Numbered from the stretch's first letter, positions 34,766 through 44,528 are shown. The stretch: 64,000 bases of DNA from Massilia sp. erpn (GCF_024400215.1 NZ_CP053748.1:992001-1056000); one strand, 5' to 3'. The notes: generated by a model from the sequence alone, not told the origin. A program made the numbers and translations.

Positions 34766-35989
34766 ATGTTCGCTGCCCGATCCTGTCTCGCCCTCGCGGT
34801 GACGCTGGCCCTGCACGCCCTGCCCGCCAGCGCCGCCGATCTGCCGCCCACACTCAAGCAATGGCCGGTTGCCAGCAGCGATCCGGCCCATGACGATTTT
34901 CACGACCTGCAGCCATTCGCCGACGCCATCGGCAATGCGCGCATCGTCGGCCTGGGCGAGCAAAACCATGGCGGACACGGCGAATTCCAGCTGAAACTGC
35001 GCCTGCTGCGCTTCCTGCACGAACGCCTGGGCTTCGACGTGCTGATCCTGGAAAGCGGCTTCTTCGATGTCGGCCAGATCGTGCGGCGCATGGAACAGGG
35101 CGAGAAGCTAGACGATATGGCGCCCGGCAATATCTTCTTCATGTACGCCAACAGCGCCGAAGGGCGCGCCGTGCTGCAATACGTGCAGCAGCAAAAAGCC
35201 GGCGGCAATCCGCTCGCCCTGGCCGGCTTCGACAGCCAGCATAGCGGCCTGCTGTCGCAAACCGAGCTGCTCAAGCAGCTGCAAGCCTTCCTGCAAAAAA
35301 GCCAGCCAGCACTGGCCGGCGGCAAGGACTGGGACGCATATGCCCAGGCCGCCCAGCCCCTGTTCGCCATGCAGCGCGCGGCGCCCCCGGCCGACATCCA
35401 GGCCGGCTTCCAGCGTCAGAATGCCGCGCTGAACAGCGCCCTGTGCGCCTCCAGCGAGGTCGCCCTCCACAGCGCCGGATGGTGGTGCCAGGTGGTGAAA
35501 AGCGTGCATGCGCAAGCCACCACCTACTGGAGCAACAATATGAATTACCAGCGCGACAACCAGATGGGCGACAACGCCATCTGGCTGGCCGAGCGCCTCT
35601 TCCCCGGCAAGAAAGCGGTCGTGTGGGGCCACACCTTCCACATCGCGCGCGGCTTCGAGCCGGCGCCCGGCATTCTGCAATCGGGCGAAGTCATGCACCG
35701 CCGCTGGGGCGCGCAATACAAGGCCGTCCAATTCAGCACAGCCGAAGGCAAATTCCTCGACTACACCAATATGCAGATCGGCCGCGTGCCCCAGCCCGAG
35801 CGCGGCAGCCTCGAATACCAGCTGGCGCGCGGTGCCAGCGCCCCCATTGTCGGCGTGACCAGCAACAGCGTCGTCGACCTGCCCCAGTTCACCTTCGACT
35901 ACGCCACCCAGCCGCTGGGCAAGCTTGGCCAACACTGGGACGTACTGTTCTTCGCGCGCGACATCGGCCCCGTCAAAATGAGCCGCTGA
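34766..35989 (+). CDS. Erythromycin-esterase-like secreted hydrolase
   Basis: 407 residues from the ATG at 34766 (ACGGAGACCTCC upstream). The signal peptide ends at ASAA. Erythromycin esterase family features are visible: VGLGEQNHGGHGEFQLK with the Glu/His pair, LILESGFFD, LALAGFDSQHSG and VWGHTFHIARG. Known Ere enzymes open the macrolide lactone, but most family members have other or unknown targets and many are exported, as here. Low-GC phased repeats upstream suggest specific control. Confidence 0.85.
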   Translation: MFAARSCLALAVTLALHALPASAADLPPTLKQWPVASSDPAHDDFHDLQPFADAIGNARIVGLGEQNHGGHGEFQLKLRLLRFLHERLGFDVLILESGFFDVGQIVRRMEQGEKLDDMAPGNIFFMYANSAEGRAVLQYVQQQKAGGNPLALAGFDSQHSGLLSQTELLKQLQAFLQKSQPALAGGKDWDAYAQAAQPLFAMQRAAPPADIQAGFQRQNAALNSALCASSEVALHSAGWWCQVVKSVHAQATTYWSNNMNYQRDNQMGDNAIWLAERLFPGKKAVVWGHTFHIARGFEPAPGILQSGEVMHRRWGAQYKAVQFSTAEGKFLDYTNMQIGRVPQPERGSLEYQLARGASAPIVGVTSNSVVDLPQFTFDYATQPLGKLGQHWDVLFFARDIGPVKMSR

Positions 35990-35997
35990 AACGCCGC

Positions 35998-36465
35998 CTA
36001 GGCCACGCTGCGGAAGACGGTGCTGGCACCGTCTTTGCGCACCAGCAGCACCTCATACTTATCGCGCCGGCCACCATAAGCCGGGCCATCCATGCCAGGC
36101 GAGCCGACCGGCATGCCCGGCACCGCCAGGCCAAGCGCCGCCGGCTTGGTCTGCAGCAGGCGCAGCACATCGCTGGCCGGCACATGGCCCTCGACCACAT
36201 AGCCGCCCACCAGCGCCGTATGGCAGGAACCATAGCGCGGCGCCAGGCCGAGGCGGGCGCGCGCCGCCTCATTGCCCTCCTGATATACCTTCGCCTTAAA
36301 ACCGTTCTGCTCCATATGCGCGATCCAATCCTGGCAGCAGCCGCAGCGCGGATCCTTCCACACCTCGAACGCCACCGGCGCCTTCGCCGCCCGCGCCAAA
36401 GGCAAAGCCGCCAATGCCGCCAAACCGGCGCCCCGCAGCATCCAATCCCGCCGAGACCAAGCCAT
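35998..36465 (-). CDS. DUF411 metal-binding-type exported protein
   Basis: 155 residues. A Tat-like start (SRRDWMLRGAGLAALAALP) ends at ARA. The DUF411 signature is complete: EVWKDPRCGCCQDWI with the CxCC-type motif, then GSCHTALVGGYVVEGHVPA. Members occur with copper-resistance genes and probably bind copper in the periplasm. No other copper gene is adjacent. Confidence 0.88.
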   Translation of the reverse strand: MAWSRRDWMLRGAGLAALAALPLARAAKAPVAFEVWKDPRCGCCQDWIAHMEQNGFKAKVYQEGNEAARARLGLAPRYGSCHTALVGGYVVEGHVPASDVLRLLQTKPAALGLAVPGMPVGSPGMDGPAYGGRRDKYEVLLVRKDGASTVFRSVA

Positions 36466-36538
36466 ACCGCCCTCCCTTCCGAAGCAAAAAATTCATCTTA
36501 CTTCAAGCCTATCGCGCCATCCTTTGATCTGCCTTAAG

Positions 36539-36644
36539 CAATGTCCAACCCTGGTGTCAGGCACCAGAGCCGGACATTCTTTGATTTAGATCAGCAAATG
36601 TCCGACCTTGGTGCCTGACACCAGGGTTGGACATTGTTTGATTT
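36539..36644. repeat. Tandem palindromic (REP-like) repeat
   Basis: Two 47-nt direct copies (36541-36587 and 36598-36644) each contain an imperfect palindrome around CTGGTGTCAGGCACCAG or its mirror GGTGCCTGACACC, and each ends in GGACATTNTTTGATTT. Because the two copies are mirror-like, 36539-36566 and 36609-36636 also form a perfect 28-bp inverted repeat. It lies between two minus-strand genes, as REP-type elements often do. Confidence 0.85.
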
Positions 36645-36659
36645 GGCGCAAACGGAAGG

Positions 36660-36995
36660 CTATTTGTCGCGGCGGCCCAGGCATTCCTGGCGCAGCTCGT
36701 CGGGGGGCATTTCCGCCACTTGTTGCCGCATTTTCTCCAGGGTTTTCAAAAACTTGGGGTCGGCTTTCAGCTTGGCATAGGCGGCAGGGTCTTCGGCCGT
36801 CAGCATGTCCAGCTGTGCCTGCATGCGTGCGGCTTGCTCCGGGTACTTTTCTGCGCAAACCTGAGTAAATGCAATGATTAGGGGATAGAAGGGATTCGGC
36901 CCGCATTTTTCCGCTCCGGGCGGGCATTGGGTCGTGGCCGAGGCGCTTTGCAGCGCTAAAAGGATGGGTAATGCCAGCAGTATTTTGAGTTTCAT
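36660..36995 (-). CDS. Small secreted cysteine-containing protein
   Basis: 111 residues. The signal peptide is MKLKILLALPILLALQSASA. Four cysteines follow in the mature part (CPPGAEKCG, QVCAEKY and QECLGRR), consistent with two disulfides, together with helical charged segments. No family recognised. It is flanked by the palindromic repeat and a strong AT-containing gap. Confidence 0.7.
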   Translation of the reverse strand: MKLKILLALPILLALQSASATTQCPPGAEKCGPNPFYPLIIAFTQVCAEKYPEQAARMQAQLDMLTAEDPAAYAKLKADPKFLKTLEKMRQQVAEMPPDELRQECLGRRDK

Positions 36996-37192
36996 GGATT
37001 CTTTACGACGAAAAAAATAGCGTGCTCCAGATTCTAGTGCAAGGCAGGCGATACGCGGCGGCCTGTTGCGCGCGCCGCCTCCCTCGATCGAGGTAGGAAG
37101 GCTTCCCCCTTCCGGCCGATTCCAGCCGTCCTGCGCGTGGCTATTCTGTGCGCAGCTAGCGCTACTCCCTTCAACTCGTAGAAAGATAAAAA

Positions 37193-38179
37193 ATGACTGA
37201 CTCGAATCAGCCAGTGGACAGCCGCCGCCGCAACGTTCTGATGGGCGCGGCGGCCGGCGCCGCCGTTGCCGTCAGCACTCCGTTCGCGGCCAGCGCCGCA
37301 CCGGCCGCCAAGGCCAAGACTTCCACCAACCTGAAAGGATCACAACATATGGGCACCATTACCACCCGCGACGGCGTTGAACTGTACTACAAGGATTGGG
37401 GACCGCGTAATGGCCAGCCCATCGTCTTCAGTCACGGCTGGCCGCTGAATTCGGATAGCTGGGAATCGCAGATGATCTTCCTGGCGAGCCAGGGCTATCG
37501 CTGCATCGCGCACGACCGCCGTGGCCATGGTCGTTCCAGCCAGCCTTGGGATGGCAACGATATGGATCATTACGCCGACGACCTGGCCCAGGTGATCGAG
37601 CATCTGGACCTGAAGAACGCGGTGCTGTTCGGTTTCTCCACCGGCGGCGGTGAGGTGGCGCGCTATATCGGCCGCCATGGCAGCAAGCGCGTGGCGAAAG
37701 CGGGCCTGATTTCTGCCGTGCCGCCGCAGATGCTGAAAACGGCGAATAATCCGGGCGGCCTGCCGATGTCGGTGTTCGACGGCATCCGTGCCGGTTCGCT
37801 GGCCGACCGCGCCCAGCTCTATCTGGATATCGCCGGCGGCCCCTTCTTCGGCTTCAACCGTCCGGGCGCGAAAGTGTCGCAAGGTTTAATCAATTCGTGG
37901 TGGGCGCAAGGCATGCAGGCCGGCCATAAAAACACCTTTGACTGCATCAAGGCTTTCTCGGAAACCGACTTCACCGAAGACTTGAAAAAGATCGACGTGC
38001 CAACCCTGATCGTGCATGGCGACGATGACCAGATCGTGCCGATCGACGCCGCCGGCCGCGCCGCCGCCAAGCTGGTGAAAAAATCCACCCTGCTGGTCTA
38101 CCCCGGCGCGCCGCATGGCCTGACCGACACGCACAAGGACAAGCTGAACGCCGATATGCTGACCTTCATCAAGGCCTAA
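37193..38179 (+). CDS. Tat-exported alpha/beta hydrolase (cofactor-free haloperoxidase-like)
   Basis: 328 residues. A twin-arginine signal ([13 protein letters not shown], residues 10-22) precedes a hydrolase core that starts near residue 54 ([17 protein letters not shown]). The nucleophile elbow is GFSTGG (Ser149), the acid [10 protein letters not shown], and the histidine GAPHGLTD. It resembles non-haem chloroperoxidases/peroxy-acid-forming esterases. It lies two bases upstream of a catalase gene, so the pair likely belongs to a peroxide-related response in or near the periplasm. Confidence 0.9.
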   Translation: MTDSNQPVDSRRRNVLMGAAAGAAVAVSTPFAASAAPAAKAKTSTNLKGSQHMGTITTRDGVELYYKDWGPRNGQPIVFSHGWPLNSDSWESQMIFLASQGYRCIAHDRRGHGRSSQPWDGNDMDHYADDLAQVIEHLDLKNAVLFGFSTGGGEVARYIGRHGSKRVAKAGLISAVPPQMLKTANNPGGLPMSVFDGIRAGSLADRAQLYLDIAGGPFFGFNRPGAKVSQGLINSWWAQGMQAGHKNTFDCIKAFSETDFTEDLKKIDVPTLIVHGDDDQIVPIDAAGRAAAKLVKKSTLLVYPGAPHGLTDTHKDKLNADMLTFIKA

Positions 38180-38181
38180 GC

Positions 38182-39627
38182 ATGAACAAGCTTCTGACCA
38201 CGGCAGCCGGCGCGCCGGTTGCCGATAACCAGAACGTGCAGACCGCGGGGCCGCGCGGCCCAATGCTGCTGCAGGACGTCTGGCATCTGGAAAAGCTGGC
38301 GCACTTCCACCGCGAAGTGATTCCGGAGCGCCGCATGCACGCCAAGGGTTCGGGCGCTTTCGGCACCTTCACCGTCACGCAGGACATCACGCGCTTCAGC
38401 AAGGCGGCGCTGTTCTCGCAAGTGGGCAAGAAGACGGAGGTCTTCCTGCGCTTTTCCACGGTGGCGGGCGAGCGCGGCGCGGCCGATGCGGAACGCGATA
38501 TCCGCGGCTTCGCCGTCAAGTTCTATACCGAGCAAGGCAACTGGGACGTGGTGGGCAATAACACGCCGGTGTTCTTCATGCGCGACCCGCTGAAGTTTCC
38601 GGATTTGAACCACGCCGTGAAACGCGATCCGCGCACCAACCTGCGCAGCGCCGAAAGCAACTGGGACTACTGGACCCTACTGCCGGAAGCCCTGCACCAG
38701 GTGACGATCCTGATGAGCGAACGCGGCATCCCGGCTTCCTACCGCCATATGCACGGTTTCGGCAGCCACACCTTCAGCTTCCTCAACGCGGCCAACGAGC
38801 GCTTCTGGGTCAAGTTTCATTTCCAGTGCCAGCAAGGCATCCGCAATCTGAGCGACGAGGAAGCGCAAGCCGTCATCGCGCGCGACCGCGAAAGCTCGCA
38901 GCGCGATCTGTACGAGAGCATCGAGCGCGGCGATTACCCGCGCTGGAAGCTGCAGGTGCAGGTGATGCCGGAAGCCGATGCGGCCAACTGCCGCTTCAAT
39001 CCCTTCGATCTGACCAAGGTCTGGCCGCATCGGGACTATCCGCTGATCGAGGTGGGCGTGCTGGAGCTGAACCGCAATCCGGACAACTACTTCGCCGACG
39101 TCGAGCAGGCTGCGTTCACGCCGGCCAATGTGGTGCCGGGCATTTCCTTCTCGCCCGACCGCATGCTGCAATCGCGCCTGTTCGCATATGGCGATGCGCA
39201 GCGCTACCGCCTGGGCGTGAACCATCACCAGATTCCGGTGAACGCGCCGAAGTGTCCCTTCCACAGCTATCACCGCGACGGCGCCATGCGCACCGACGGC
39301 AACCATGGCGGCAGCATCGGCTACGAACCCAATTCCAAGGGCGAGTGGCAGCAGCAGCCTTCGTTTGCCGAACCGCCGCTGGCCCTGCAGGGCGATGCGG
39401 CCAACTGGGACCACCGCGCCGACGAGGACTATTACAGCCAGCCGCGCGCCCTGTTCCAGCTGATGACGCAGGCGCAGCGCCAAACCCTGTTCGACAACAC
39501 CGCGCGCGCCCTGAACGGCGTGCCGGAACATATCCAGCAAAGGCATATCGACAACTGCACCAAGGCCGATGAAGCCTATGGCGCAGGCGTGCGCGCCGCG
39601 CTGGAGAACCAGCGCACTCTCTGGTAA
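38182..39627 (+). CDS. katA: Haem catalase (small-subunit, KatA type)
   Basis: 481 residues, full length for small-subunit catalases. Distal His53 lies in [14 protein letters not shown], the Asn in [10 protein letters not shown], and the proximal Tyr in [14 protein letters not shown]. It dismutates hydrogen peroxide. No signal peptide is visible. It is co-transcribed with the upstream hydrolase and probably with the YcaC-like gene downstream. Confidence 0.95.
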   Translation: MNKLLTTAAGAPVADNQNVQTAGPRGPMLLQDVWHLEKLAHFHREVIPERRMHAKGSGAFGTFTVTQDITRFSKAALFSQVGKKTEVFLRFSTVAGERGAADAERDIRGFAVKFYTEQGNWDVVGNNTPVFFMRDPLKFPDLNHAVKRDPRTNLRSAESNWDYWTLLPEALHQVTILMSERGIPASYRHMHGFGSHTFSFLNAANERFWVKFHFQCQQGIRNLSDEEAQAVIARDRESSQRDLYESIERGDYPRWKLQVQVMPEADAANCRFNPFDLTKVWPHRDYPLIEVGVLELNRNPDNYFADVEQAAFTPANVVPGISFSPDRMLQSRLFAYGDAQRYRLGVNHHQIPVNAPKCPFHSYHRDGAMRTDGNHGGSIGYEPNSKGEWQQQPSFAEPPLALQGDAANWDHRADEDYYSQPRALFQLMTQAQRQTLFDNTARALNGVPEHIQQRHIDNCTKADEAYGAGVRAALENQRTLW

Positions 39628-39660
39628 GCCACCATTTTTTCAACCGAAAGGATCAACACC

Positions 39661-40314
39661 ATGACTATCAAAGCCACCCCTACTCCCGGCGCCCTGCTGC
39701 TGTCGCCGCAGGATCACACCCTGATCATGATCGACCACCAGTCGCAAATGGCTTTCGCCACCCACTCGATCGACGCCGTTTCGCTGCGCAATAACGCCGC
39801 CCTGGTGGCGCACGCCGCCGCCGGCTTCAAGGTATCGTCCATCGTCACCACCGTAGCCGAGAAGAGCTTCTCCGGCCCGGTCTTCGACGAAATCAAGGAT
39901 GCGTTTCCGGGTGCTGAGATCACTGACCGCACTTCCATGAACACCTGGGAAGATGCGAATGTGATCGCCCGCGTCAACGCCATCGGCAAAAAACGCATCG
40001 TGCTGGCCGGCCTGTGGACTTCGGTCTGCATCGTTGGTCCGGCCTTGTCGGCCCTGGACCAGGGTTTCGAGGTGTACGTGATTTCGGACGCCTGCGGCGA
40101 CGTCTCGGCCGAAGCCCACGAAAGCGCCATGCAGCGCATGATCCAGGCTGGCGCGCGTCCTATGACTTCGCTGCAGTACCTGCTGGAACTGCAGCGCGAC
40201 TGGGCGCGCACCGACAGCTATGAGCTGACCACCGGCATCGCCAAGAAATTCGGCGGCGCCTACGGTCTGGGCATCATCTACGCCCAGACCATGTTCCACG
40301 CCAAGGAAGGCTGA
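39661..40314 (+). CDS. Isochorismatase-family hydrolase (YcaC-like)
   Basis: 217 residues with AAAGGA upstream. Catalytic elements are Asp in MIDHQSQM, a Lys in the middle, and Cys in GLWTSVCIVGP. YcaC-type proteins have this fold and unknown substrates; they often lie beside oxidative-stress genes. A terminator follows. Confidence 0.9.
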   Translation: MTIKATPTPGALLLSPQDHTLIMIDHQSQMAFATHSIDAVSLRNNAALVAHAAAGFKVSSIVTTVAEKSFSGPVFDEIKDAFPGAEITDRTSMNTWEDANVIARVNAIGKKRIVLAGLWTSVCIVGPALSALDQGFEVYVISDACGDVSAEAHESAMQRMIQAGARPMTSLQYLLELQRDWARTDSYELTTGIAKKFGGAYGLGIIYAQTMFHAKEG

Positions 40315-40317
40315 TGC

Positions 40318-40354
40318 AAAGGGCTGCGGCGGTGAAGGGCCGCAGCCCTTTTCT
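40318..40354 (+). terminator. Terminator after the YcaC-like gene
   Basis: AAAGGGCTGCGGC and GCCGCAGCCCTTTT form a 13-base stem with an eight-base loop, followed by a short T-rich tail. It separates the catalase group from the XapX group. Confidence 0.88.
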
Positions 40355-40369
40355 CTCGGAACAACACCC

Positions 40370-40636
40370 ATGAAAATTTATATCGCATCCCTCGCCGCCG
40401 GCCTGCTGGTGGGTTTAATCTATGGCGTACTGAATGTGCGCTCGCCCGCGCCGCCGGTGGTTGCCCTCATCGGACTGCTCGGCATCCTGCTGGGCGAGCA
40501 ATTGCCGCCGCTGGTCAAGCAGTGGTTCAAGCCGCAGGACGGCCAGCTTTCCTGGTTCAGCGAACAGGTCAAACCGCATTGCTTCGGCGAGCTGCCGACG
40601 GCGGACAAGAAGGACGACGCCAAGCGCAGCGTCTGA
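40370..40636 (+). CDS. XapX-domain membrane protein
   Basis: 88 residues with two hydrophobic helices and the XapX signature VGLIYGVLNVRSPAPPVVAL followed by GLLGILLGEQLPP. A hydrophilic tail of about 35 residues follows. XapX proteins are small membrane proteins of unknown function. It is 62 bases before the amidohydrolase gene and probably co-transcribed with it. Confidence 0.92.
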   Translation: MKIYIASLAAGLLVGLIYGVLNVRSPAPPVVALIGLLGILLGEQLPPLVKQWFKPQDGQLSWFSEQVKPHCFGELPTADKKDDAKRSV

Positions 40637-40698
40637 GCAAGCGCAAACCGCACCGGCCATCGCCCGGTGCCAGCAGATTCACCTTTTCGGAGCAGTAC

Positions 40699-42609
40699 AT
40701 GAACACGCCCAGCCATCCAGACCTTATCCTCTACCGGGGTCAATTCACTACCCTGGACCGCAGCAATCCCCAGGCCGACGCGGTGGCCATCCGCGACGGC
40801 CGCTTTACCCATGTGGGCAGCGCGCAGGAGATCCTGGCGCTGGCCGGTCCCGCCACCGCCAGGATCGACCTGCAGGGCCGGCGCGTGCTGCCCGGCCTGA
40901 TCGACAACCACCTGCACATCATCCGCGGCGGCCTGAATTTCAATATGGAGCTGCGCTGGGACGGCGTGCGCAGCCTGGCCGACGCCATGGCCATGCTGCG
41001 CCAGCAGGTCGCCATCACGCCGGCGCCGCAATGGGTGCGCGTGGTGGGCGGCTTCACCGAGCACCAGTTCGTGGAAAAACGCCTGCCGACCATCGAGGAA
41101 CTGAATGCCGTGGCGCCCGATACGCCGGTCTTCATCCTGCACCTGTACGACCGCGCCCTGCTGAATGGCGCCGCGCTGCGCGCCGTGGGCTACGACAAAA
41201 ACACGCCGGAGCCGCCGGGCGGCCGCATTCTGCGCGACAGCGCGGGCAATCCGAGCGGCCTGCTGCTGGCCAAGCCGAATGCAGCCATCCTCTACGCCAC
41301 GCTGGCGAAAGGGCCGAAGCTGCCGCCTGAATACCAGCTCAATTCCACGCGCCATTTCATGCGCGAGTTGAACCGCCTGGGCGTGACCGGCGCCATCGAT
41401 GCGGGCGGCGGCTTCCAGAATTATCCCGAGGATTACCAGGTGATCCAGCAGTTGTCCGATGCGGGACAGCTGACCGTGCGCCTGGCCTACAACCTATTCA
41501 CGCAAAAGCCCAAGCAGGAGAAGGAAGACTTCCTGAACTGGACTTCCAGCGTCAAGTACCTGCAGGGCGACGACTACTTCCGCCACAACGGCGCGGGCGA
41601 GATGCTGACCTTCTCCGCCGCCGACTTCGAGGACTTCCGCGAACCGCGTCCCGATATGCCGGAATCGATGGAAGACGACCTGGAAGGCGTGGTGCGCATC
41701 CTTGCGCAGAACCGCTGGCCATGGCGCATGCACGCCACCTACGACGAAACCATCAGCCGCGCCCTCGACGTGTTCGAGCGCGTCAACCAGGAGATTCCGC
41801 TGCAGGGGCTGAACTGGTTCTTCGACCATGCGGAAACCATTTCGCCGGAGTCGATCGACCGCATCGCGGCCCTGGGCGGCGGCATCGCCGTGCAGCACCG
41901 CATGGCCTACCAGGGCGAATACTTCGTTGAGCGTTACGGCGCGGCGGTGGCCGAAGCGACGCCGCCGGTGAAGAAGATTCTGGAAGCGGGCGTCAAGGTG
42001 TCGGCGGGAACGGACGCCACCCGCGTCGCTTCCTACAATCCCTGGGTGTCGCTGGCCTGGCTGGTCAGCGGCAAGACCGTGGGCGGCCTGCGTCTCTACC
42101 CGCAGCGCAATTGCCTGGACCGCGAAACGGCGCTGCGCATGTGGACCGAGAATGTGACCTGGTTCTCCAACGAGGAAGGCAAGAAAGGCCGCATCGCCGT
42201 GGGCCAGCTGGCCGACCTGCTCGTGCCCGACCGCGACTTCTTCGCCTGCGCCGAAAGCGATATCGCCGACACGTCCTCGCTGCTGACCATGGTGGGCGGC
42301 AAGGTGGTGTATGCCGCCGGCCCCTTCGCCAGCCACGACACGCCGCTGCCGCCCGCCATGCCCGACTGGTCGCCAGTGCGCAACTACGGCGGCTATGGCG
42401 CCTGGGGCAGCAATGGCAGCCTGTCCTTCGCGGGACGCGGTACGGCGGGCCATGCGCACAAGCAGGCCGCGCAGGCGGCGGCTTGCGGCTGTTCACGCCA
42501 GTGCAATGTGCACGGCCACCAGCACGCCACGGCATGGACGCGCAGCCTGCCCGTCGCCGACCTGAAAAGCTTCTGGGGCGCCCTGGGCTGCGCCTGCTGG
42601 GCTGTCTGA
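40699..42609 (+). CDS. Large YtcJ-type amidohydrolase with a Cys/His-rich tail
   Basis: 636 residues from the ATG at 40699 (CGGAGCAG upstream). The metal-dependent amidohydrolase barrel has the HxH motif in DNHLHIIRG, later His residues, and the final Asp in SAGTDATR. The family acts on amides or cyclic compounds of many kinds. The last 75 residues are unusual: after the barrel comes a Cys/His-rich stretch (ACGCSRQCNVHGHQHA), which could bind an extra metal. It overlaps the DoxX start by one base. Confidence 0.88.
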   Translation: MNTPSHPDLILYRGQFTTLDRSNPQADAVAIRDGRFTHVGSAQEILALAGPATARIDLQGRRVLPGLIDNHLHIIRGGLNFNMELRWDGVRSLADAMAMLRQQVAITPAPQWVRVVGGFTEHQFVEKRLPTIEELNAVAPDTPVFILHLYDRALLNGAALRAVGYDKNTPEPPGGRILRDSAGNPSGLLLAKPNAAILYATLAKGPKLPPEYQLNSTRHFMRELNRLGVTGAIDAGGGFQNYPEDYQVIQQLSDAGQLTVRLAYNLFTQKPKQEKEDFLNWTSSVKYLQGDDYFRHNGAGEMLTFSAADFEDFREPRPDMPESMEDDLEGVVRILAQNRWPWRMHATYDETISRALDVFERVNQEIPLQGLNWFFDHAETISPESIDRIAALGGGIAVQHRMAYQGEYFVERYGAAVAEATPPVKKILEAGVKVSAGTDATRVASYNPWVSLAWLVSGKTVGGLRLYPQRNCLDRETALRMWTENVTWFSNEEGKKGRIAVGQLADLLVPDRDFFACAESDIADTSSLLTMVGGKVVYAAGPFASHDTPLPPAMPDWSPVRNYGGYGAWGSNGSLSFAGRGTAGHAHKQAAQAAACGCSRQCNVHGHQHATAWTRSLPVADLKSFWGALGCACWAV

Positions 42610-43073
42610 TGGCCGGCGTGATGAAACCTTCACCGAGCGCCCGGACCCATCCCACCCGCACGCCGCCGCGCTGGCGCGAGTGGGCCGCCGCGCCGGCCCT
42701 GCACTGGCTGGGATTGTTGCTGCTGTGTGCCGCCTATCTGCAGGGCGGCTTGAACAAGCTGATGGATTTCGGCGGCGCCGTCGCCGAGATGCGCCATTTC
42801 GGCCTGTCGCCTGCCGCCCCGCTGGCGGCGGCCGTCATCCTCGGCGAGCTGGGGGCGGCGCTGCTGGTGCTCAGCGGCCGCCTGCGCTGGCTGGGCGCAT
42901 TGGGGCTGGCCCTGTTCACCGTGGCCGCCACCTTCGTCGCCAACCGCTACTGGCAAATGCAGGGCATGGAACGCTTCATGGCGGCCAACAGCTTCTATGA
43001 GCACCTGGGCCTGGCCGGCGCTTTCCTGCTGGTGGCCTGGCATGATCTGCGCGCGCCGCAGGGAGGGCGCTAA
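42609..43073 (+). CDS. DoxX-family membrane protein
   Basis: 154 residues with four hydrophobic segments and the DoxX phrase AAYLQGGLNKLMDFGGAVAE near residue 40. It starts within the stop codon of the amidohydrolase gene (TGATG), which implies translational coupling. DoxX proteins are quinone- or redox-linked membrane subunits; here a partner is not evident. An ATG 12 bases downstream is an alternative start. Confidence 0.85.
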   Translation: MAGVMKPSPSARTHPTRTPPRWREWAAAPALHWLGLLLLCAAYLQGGLNKLMDFGGAVAEMRHFGLSPAAPLAAAVILGELGAALLVLSGRLRWLGALGLALFTVAATFVANRYWQMQGMERFMAANSFYEHLGLAGAFLLVAWHDLRAPQGGR

Positions 43074-43074
43074 G

Positions 43075-43782
43075 ATGGCCGGCACTCCCTCCCCAGGCGG
43101 CGTCCAGGCAGCGAGCGCCCGCTGGTGCGCCAGCACGCTGAGCTTCCTGGCGGGCTATGTGGACACGGCCGGCTTCATCGCGCTGTTTGGCCTGTTCACC
43201 GCCCACGTCACCGGCAACTTCGTGCTGCTGGGACGGGCACTGGTCGAGCCGCATCACGATGTGCAGCTCAAGCTGCTGGCCTTCCCGGCCTTTATCGCCG
43301 CCGTGGCCCTATGCCATCTGCTGGTGCTGCGCTGGCAGCGCCAGAGCGGCAATGCGCTGCGGCGCGCCCTGCTGTTGCAACTGGGGCTGCTGCTGGCAGC
43401 GGCCATCTGCGGCTGGCTGGCCGCGCCGATCCGCAGCAGCGACGCGCCCCTGGTCATGCTGAGCGGCTTGCTGTGCACGGCAGCCATGGGCGTGCAGAAC
43501 GCTTACGGCAAGCTGCTGCTGCCGCAGCTGGCCGCGACCACGGTCATGACCGGCAATGTGACCCAGCTGGTGATCGATGCCATCGATGCGGCGCGCGGCC
43601 CGGGCGCGGCGCGTGCGGCAGACAAAATGAAGCTGCTGTGGCCCGTGCTCAGTTTTGCGGCAGGCGCCTTCGGCGGCGCGCTGGCGGTCAGCCGCTACGG
43701 CACGGCGGCGCTGCTGCTGCCCTGCGCCCTGCTGGTGGCGCTGGCCGCAACTACGCGGCGCGGCGCGGGAACTAAAGCGTAA
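43075..43782 (+). CDS. DUF1275 (YoaK-family) integral membrane protein
   Basis: 235 residues starting one base after the DoxX stop, so it is part of the same operon. The DUF1275 motifs are FLAGYVDTAGFIALFGLFTA, HVTGNFVLLG and AMGVQNAYGKLLLP with TGNVTQLVID. It has six predicted helices. It differs clearly from the other DUF1275 protein at 24082-24834 and is probably not a recent duplicate. Confidence 0.9.
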   Translation: MAGTPSPGGVQAASARWCASTLSFLAGYVDTAGFIALFGLFTAHVTGNFVLLGRALVEPHHDVQLKLLAFPAFIAAVALCHLLVLRWQRQSGNALRRALLLQLGLLLAAAICGWLAAPIRSSDAPLVMLSGLLCTAAMGVQNAYGKLLLPQLAATTVMTGNVTQLVIDAIDAARGPGAARAADKMKLLWPVLSFAAGAFGGALAVSRYGTAALLLPCALLVALAATTRRGAGTKA

Positions 43783-44419
43783 TCATGCCGCGCTTGAAGG
43801 CGATGGTGACGGCATGCGTACGGTCGTTCGCGCCCAGCTTGGCGAGGATGGTGCGCATATGCGCCTTCACCGTTTCTTCGGAGATGGAAAGATGCAGCGC
43901 GATGCGCTTGTTGGAATTGCCGGCCGCCGCGCTGCACAGCACTTCGGCTTCGCGCTCGCTCAGCAGGCTGCGGCCCATATGCTCGGCCAGCTCCATCGCG
44001 ATCTCGGAAGGGATGCGGCGCTGGCCGGCATGCACGGCGCGGATGGTGTCCAGCAGATCCCGGCGCAGGCTGCTCTTCAGCAGAAAGCCCGCCGCGCCGC
44101 CCTGCACGGCGCGCTGAATCTGGGCGTCGCCTTTGAAGGTGGTCAGCATCAGGATGCGCGCCGCCGGGAAATCGCGGCGGATCGCCAGCAGGGCCGTGAC
44201 CCCGCACATTTCCGGCATGGCGATGTCCATCACCGTCACGTCGGGACGGCACAGCGGATACATGGCCAGCGCCTGCACGCCGTTTTCCGCCTCGCCCGCC
44301 ACGCACATATCGGGCTGGCTGGCGATCGTTTCCGCCAGCCCCGCGCGCAGCAGGGGATGGTCGTCCACGATCAAAATGCGGATCGGCGATCCGGCGGCAG
44401 GAAAATCCATACTTGTCAT
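43772..44419 (-). CDS. NarL/FixJ-type response regulator
   Basis: About 215 residues from the ATG at 44419 (44410 also possible). The receiver domain has IRILIVDDHPLLRAGLAE, phosphoacceptor Asp in VTVMDIAMPEM, Thr in LTTFK and Lys in GFLLKSS. A LuxR-type HTH follows (LSEREAEVLCSAAAG, then SEETVKAHMRTILAKLG). No sensor kinase is adjacent, so it is an orphan here. Its end overlaps the convergent DUF1275 gene by 11 bases. Confidence 0.92.
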   Translation of the reverse strand: MTSMDFPAAGSPIRILIVDDHPLLRAGLAETIASQPDMCVAGEAENGVQALAMYPLCRPDVTVMDIAMPEMCGVTALLAIRRDFPAARILMLTTFKGDAQIQRAVQGGAAGFLLKSSLRRDLLDTIRAVHAGQRRIPSEIAMELAEHMGRSLLSEREAEVLCSAAAGNSNKRIALHLSISEETVKAHMRTILAKLGANDRTHAVTIAFKRGMITL

Positions 44420-44500
44420 TCGGGGCGGGCAAAAATGCGAGGGGGAATTTATACCACGCCGCCGCTGCAAGCCACTAGAAGGCTTCCTCGGACGCTGCCC

Positions 44501-44528
44501 AAAAAAATGCCAGCCGTCCGGCTGGCAT
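44501..44528 (-). terminator. Terminator of the DUF1059 gene
   Basis: On the minus strand ATGCCAGCCG GAC GGCTGGCAT is followed by seven T residues (the A run at 44501-44507). Confidence 0.9.
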
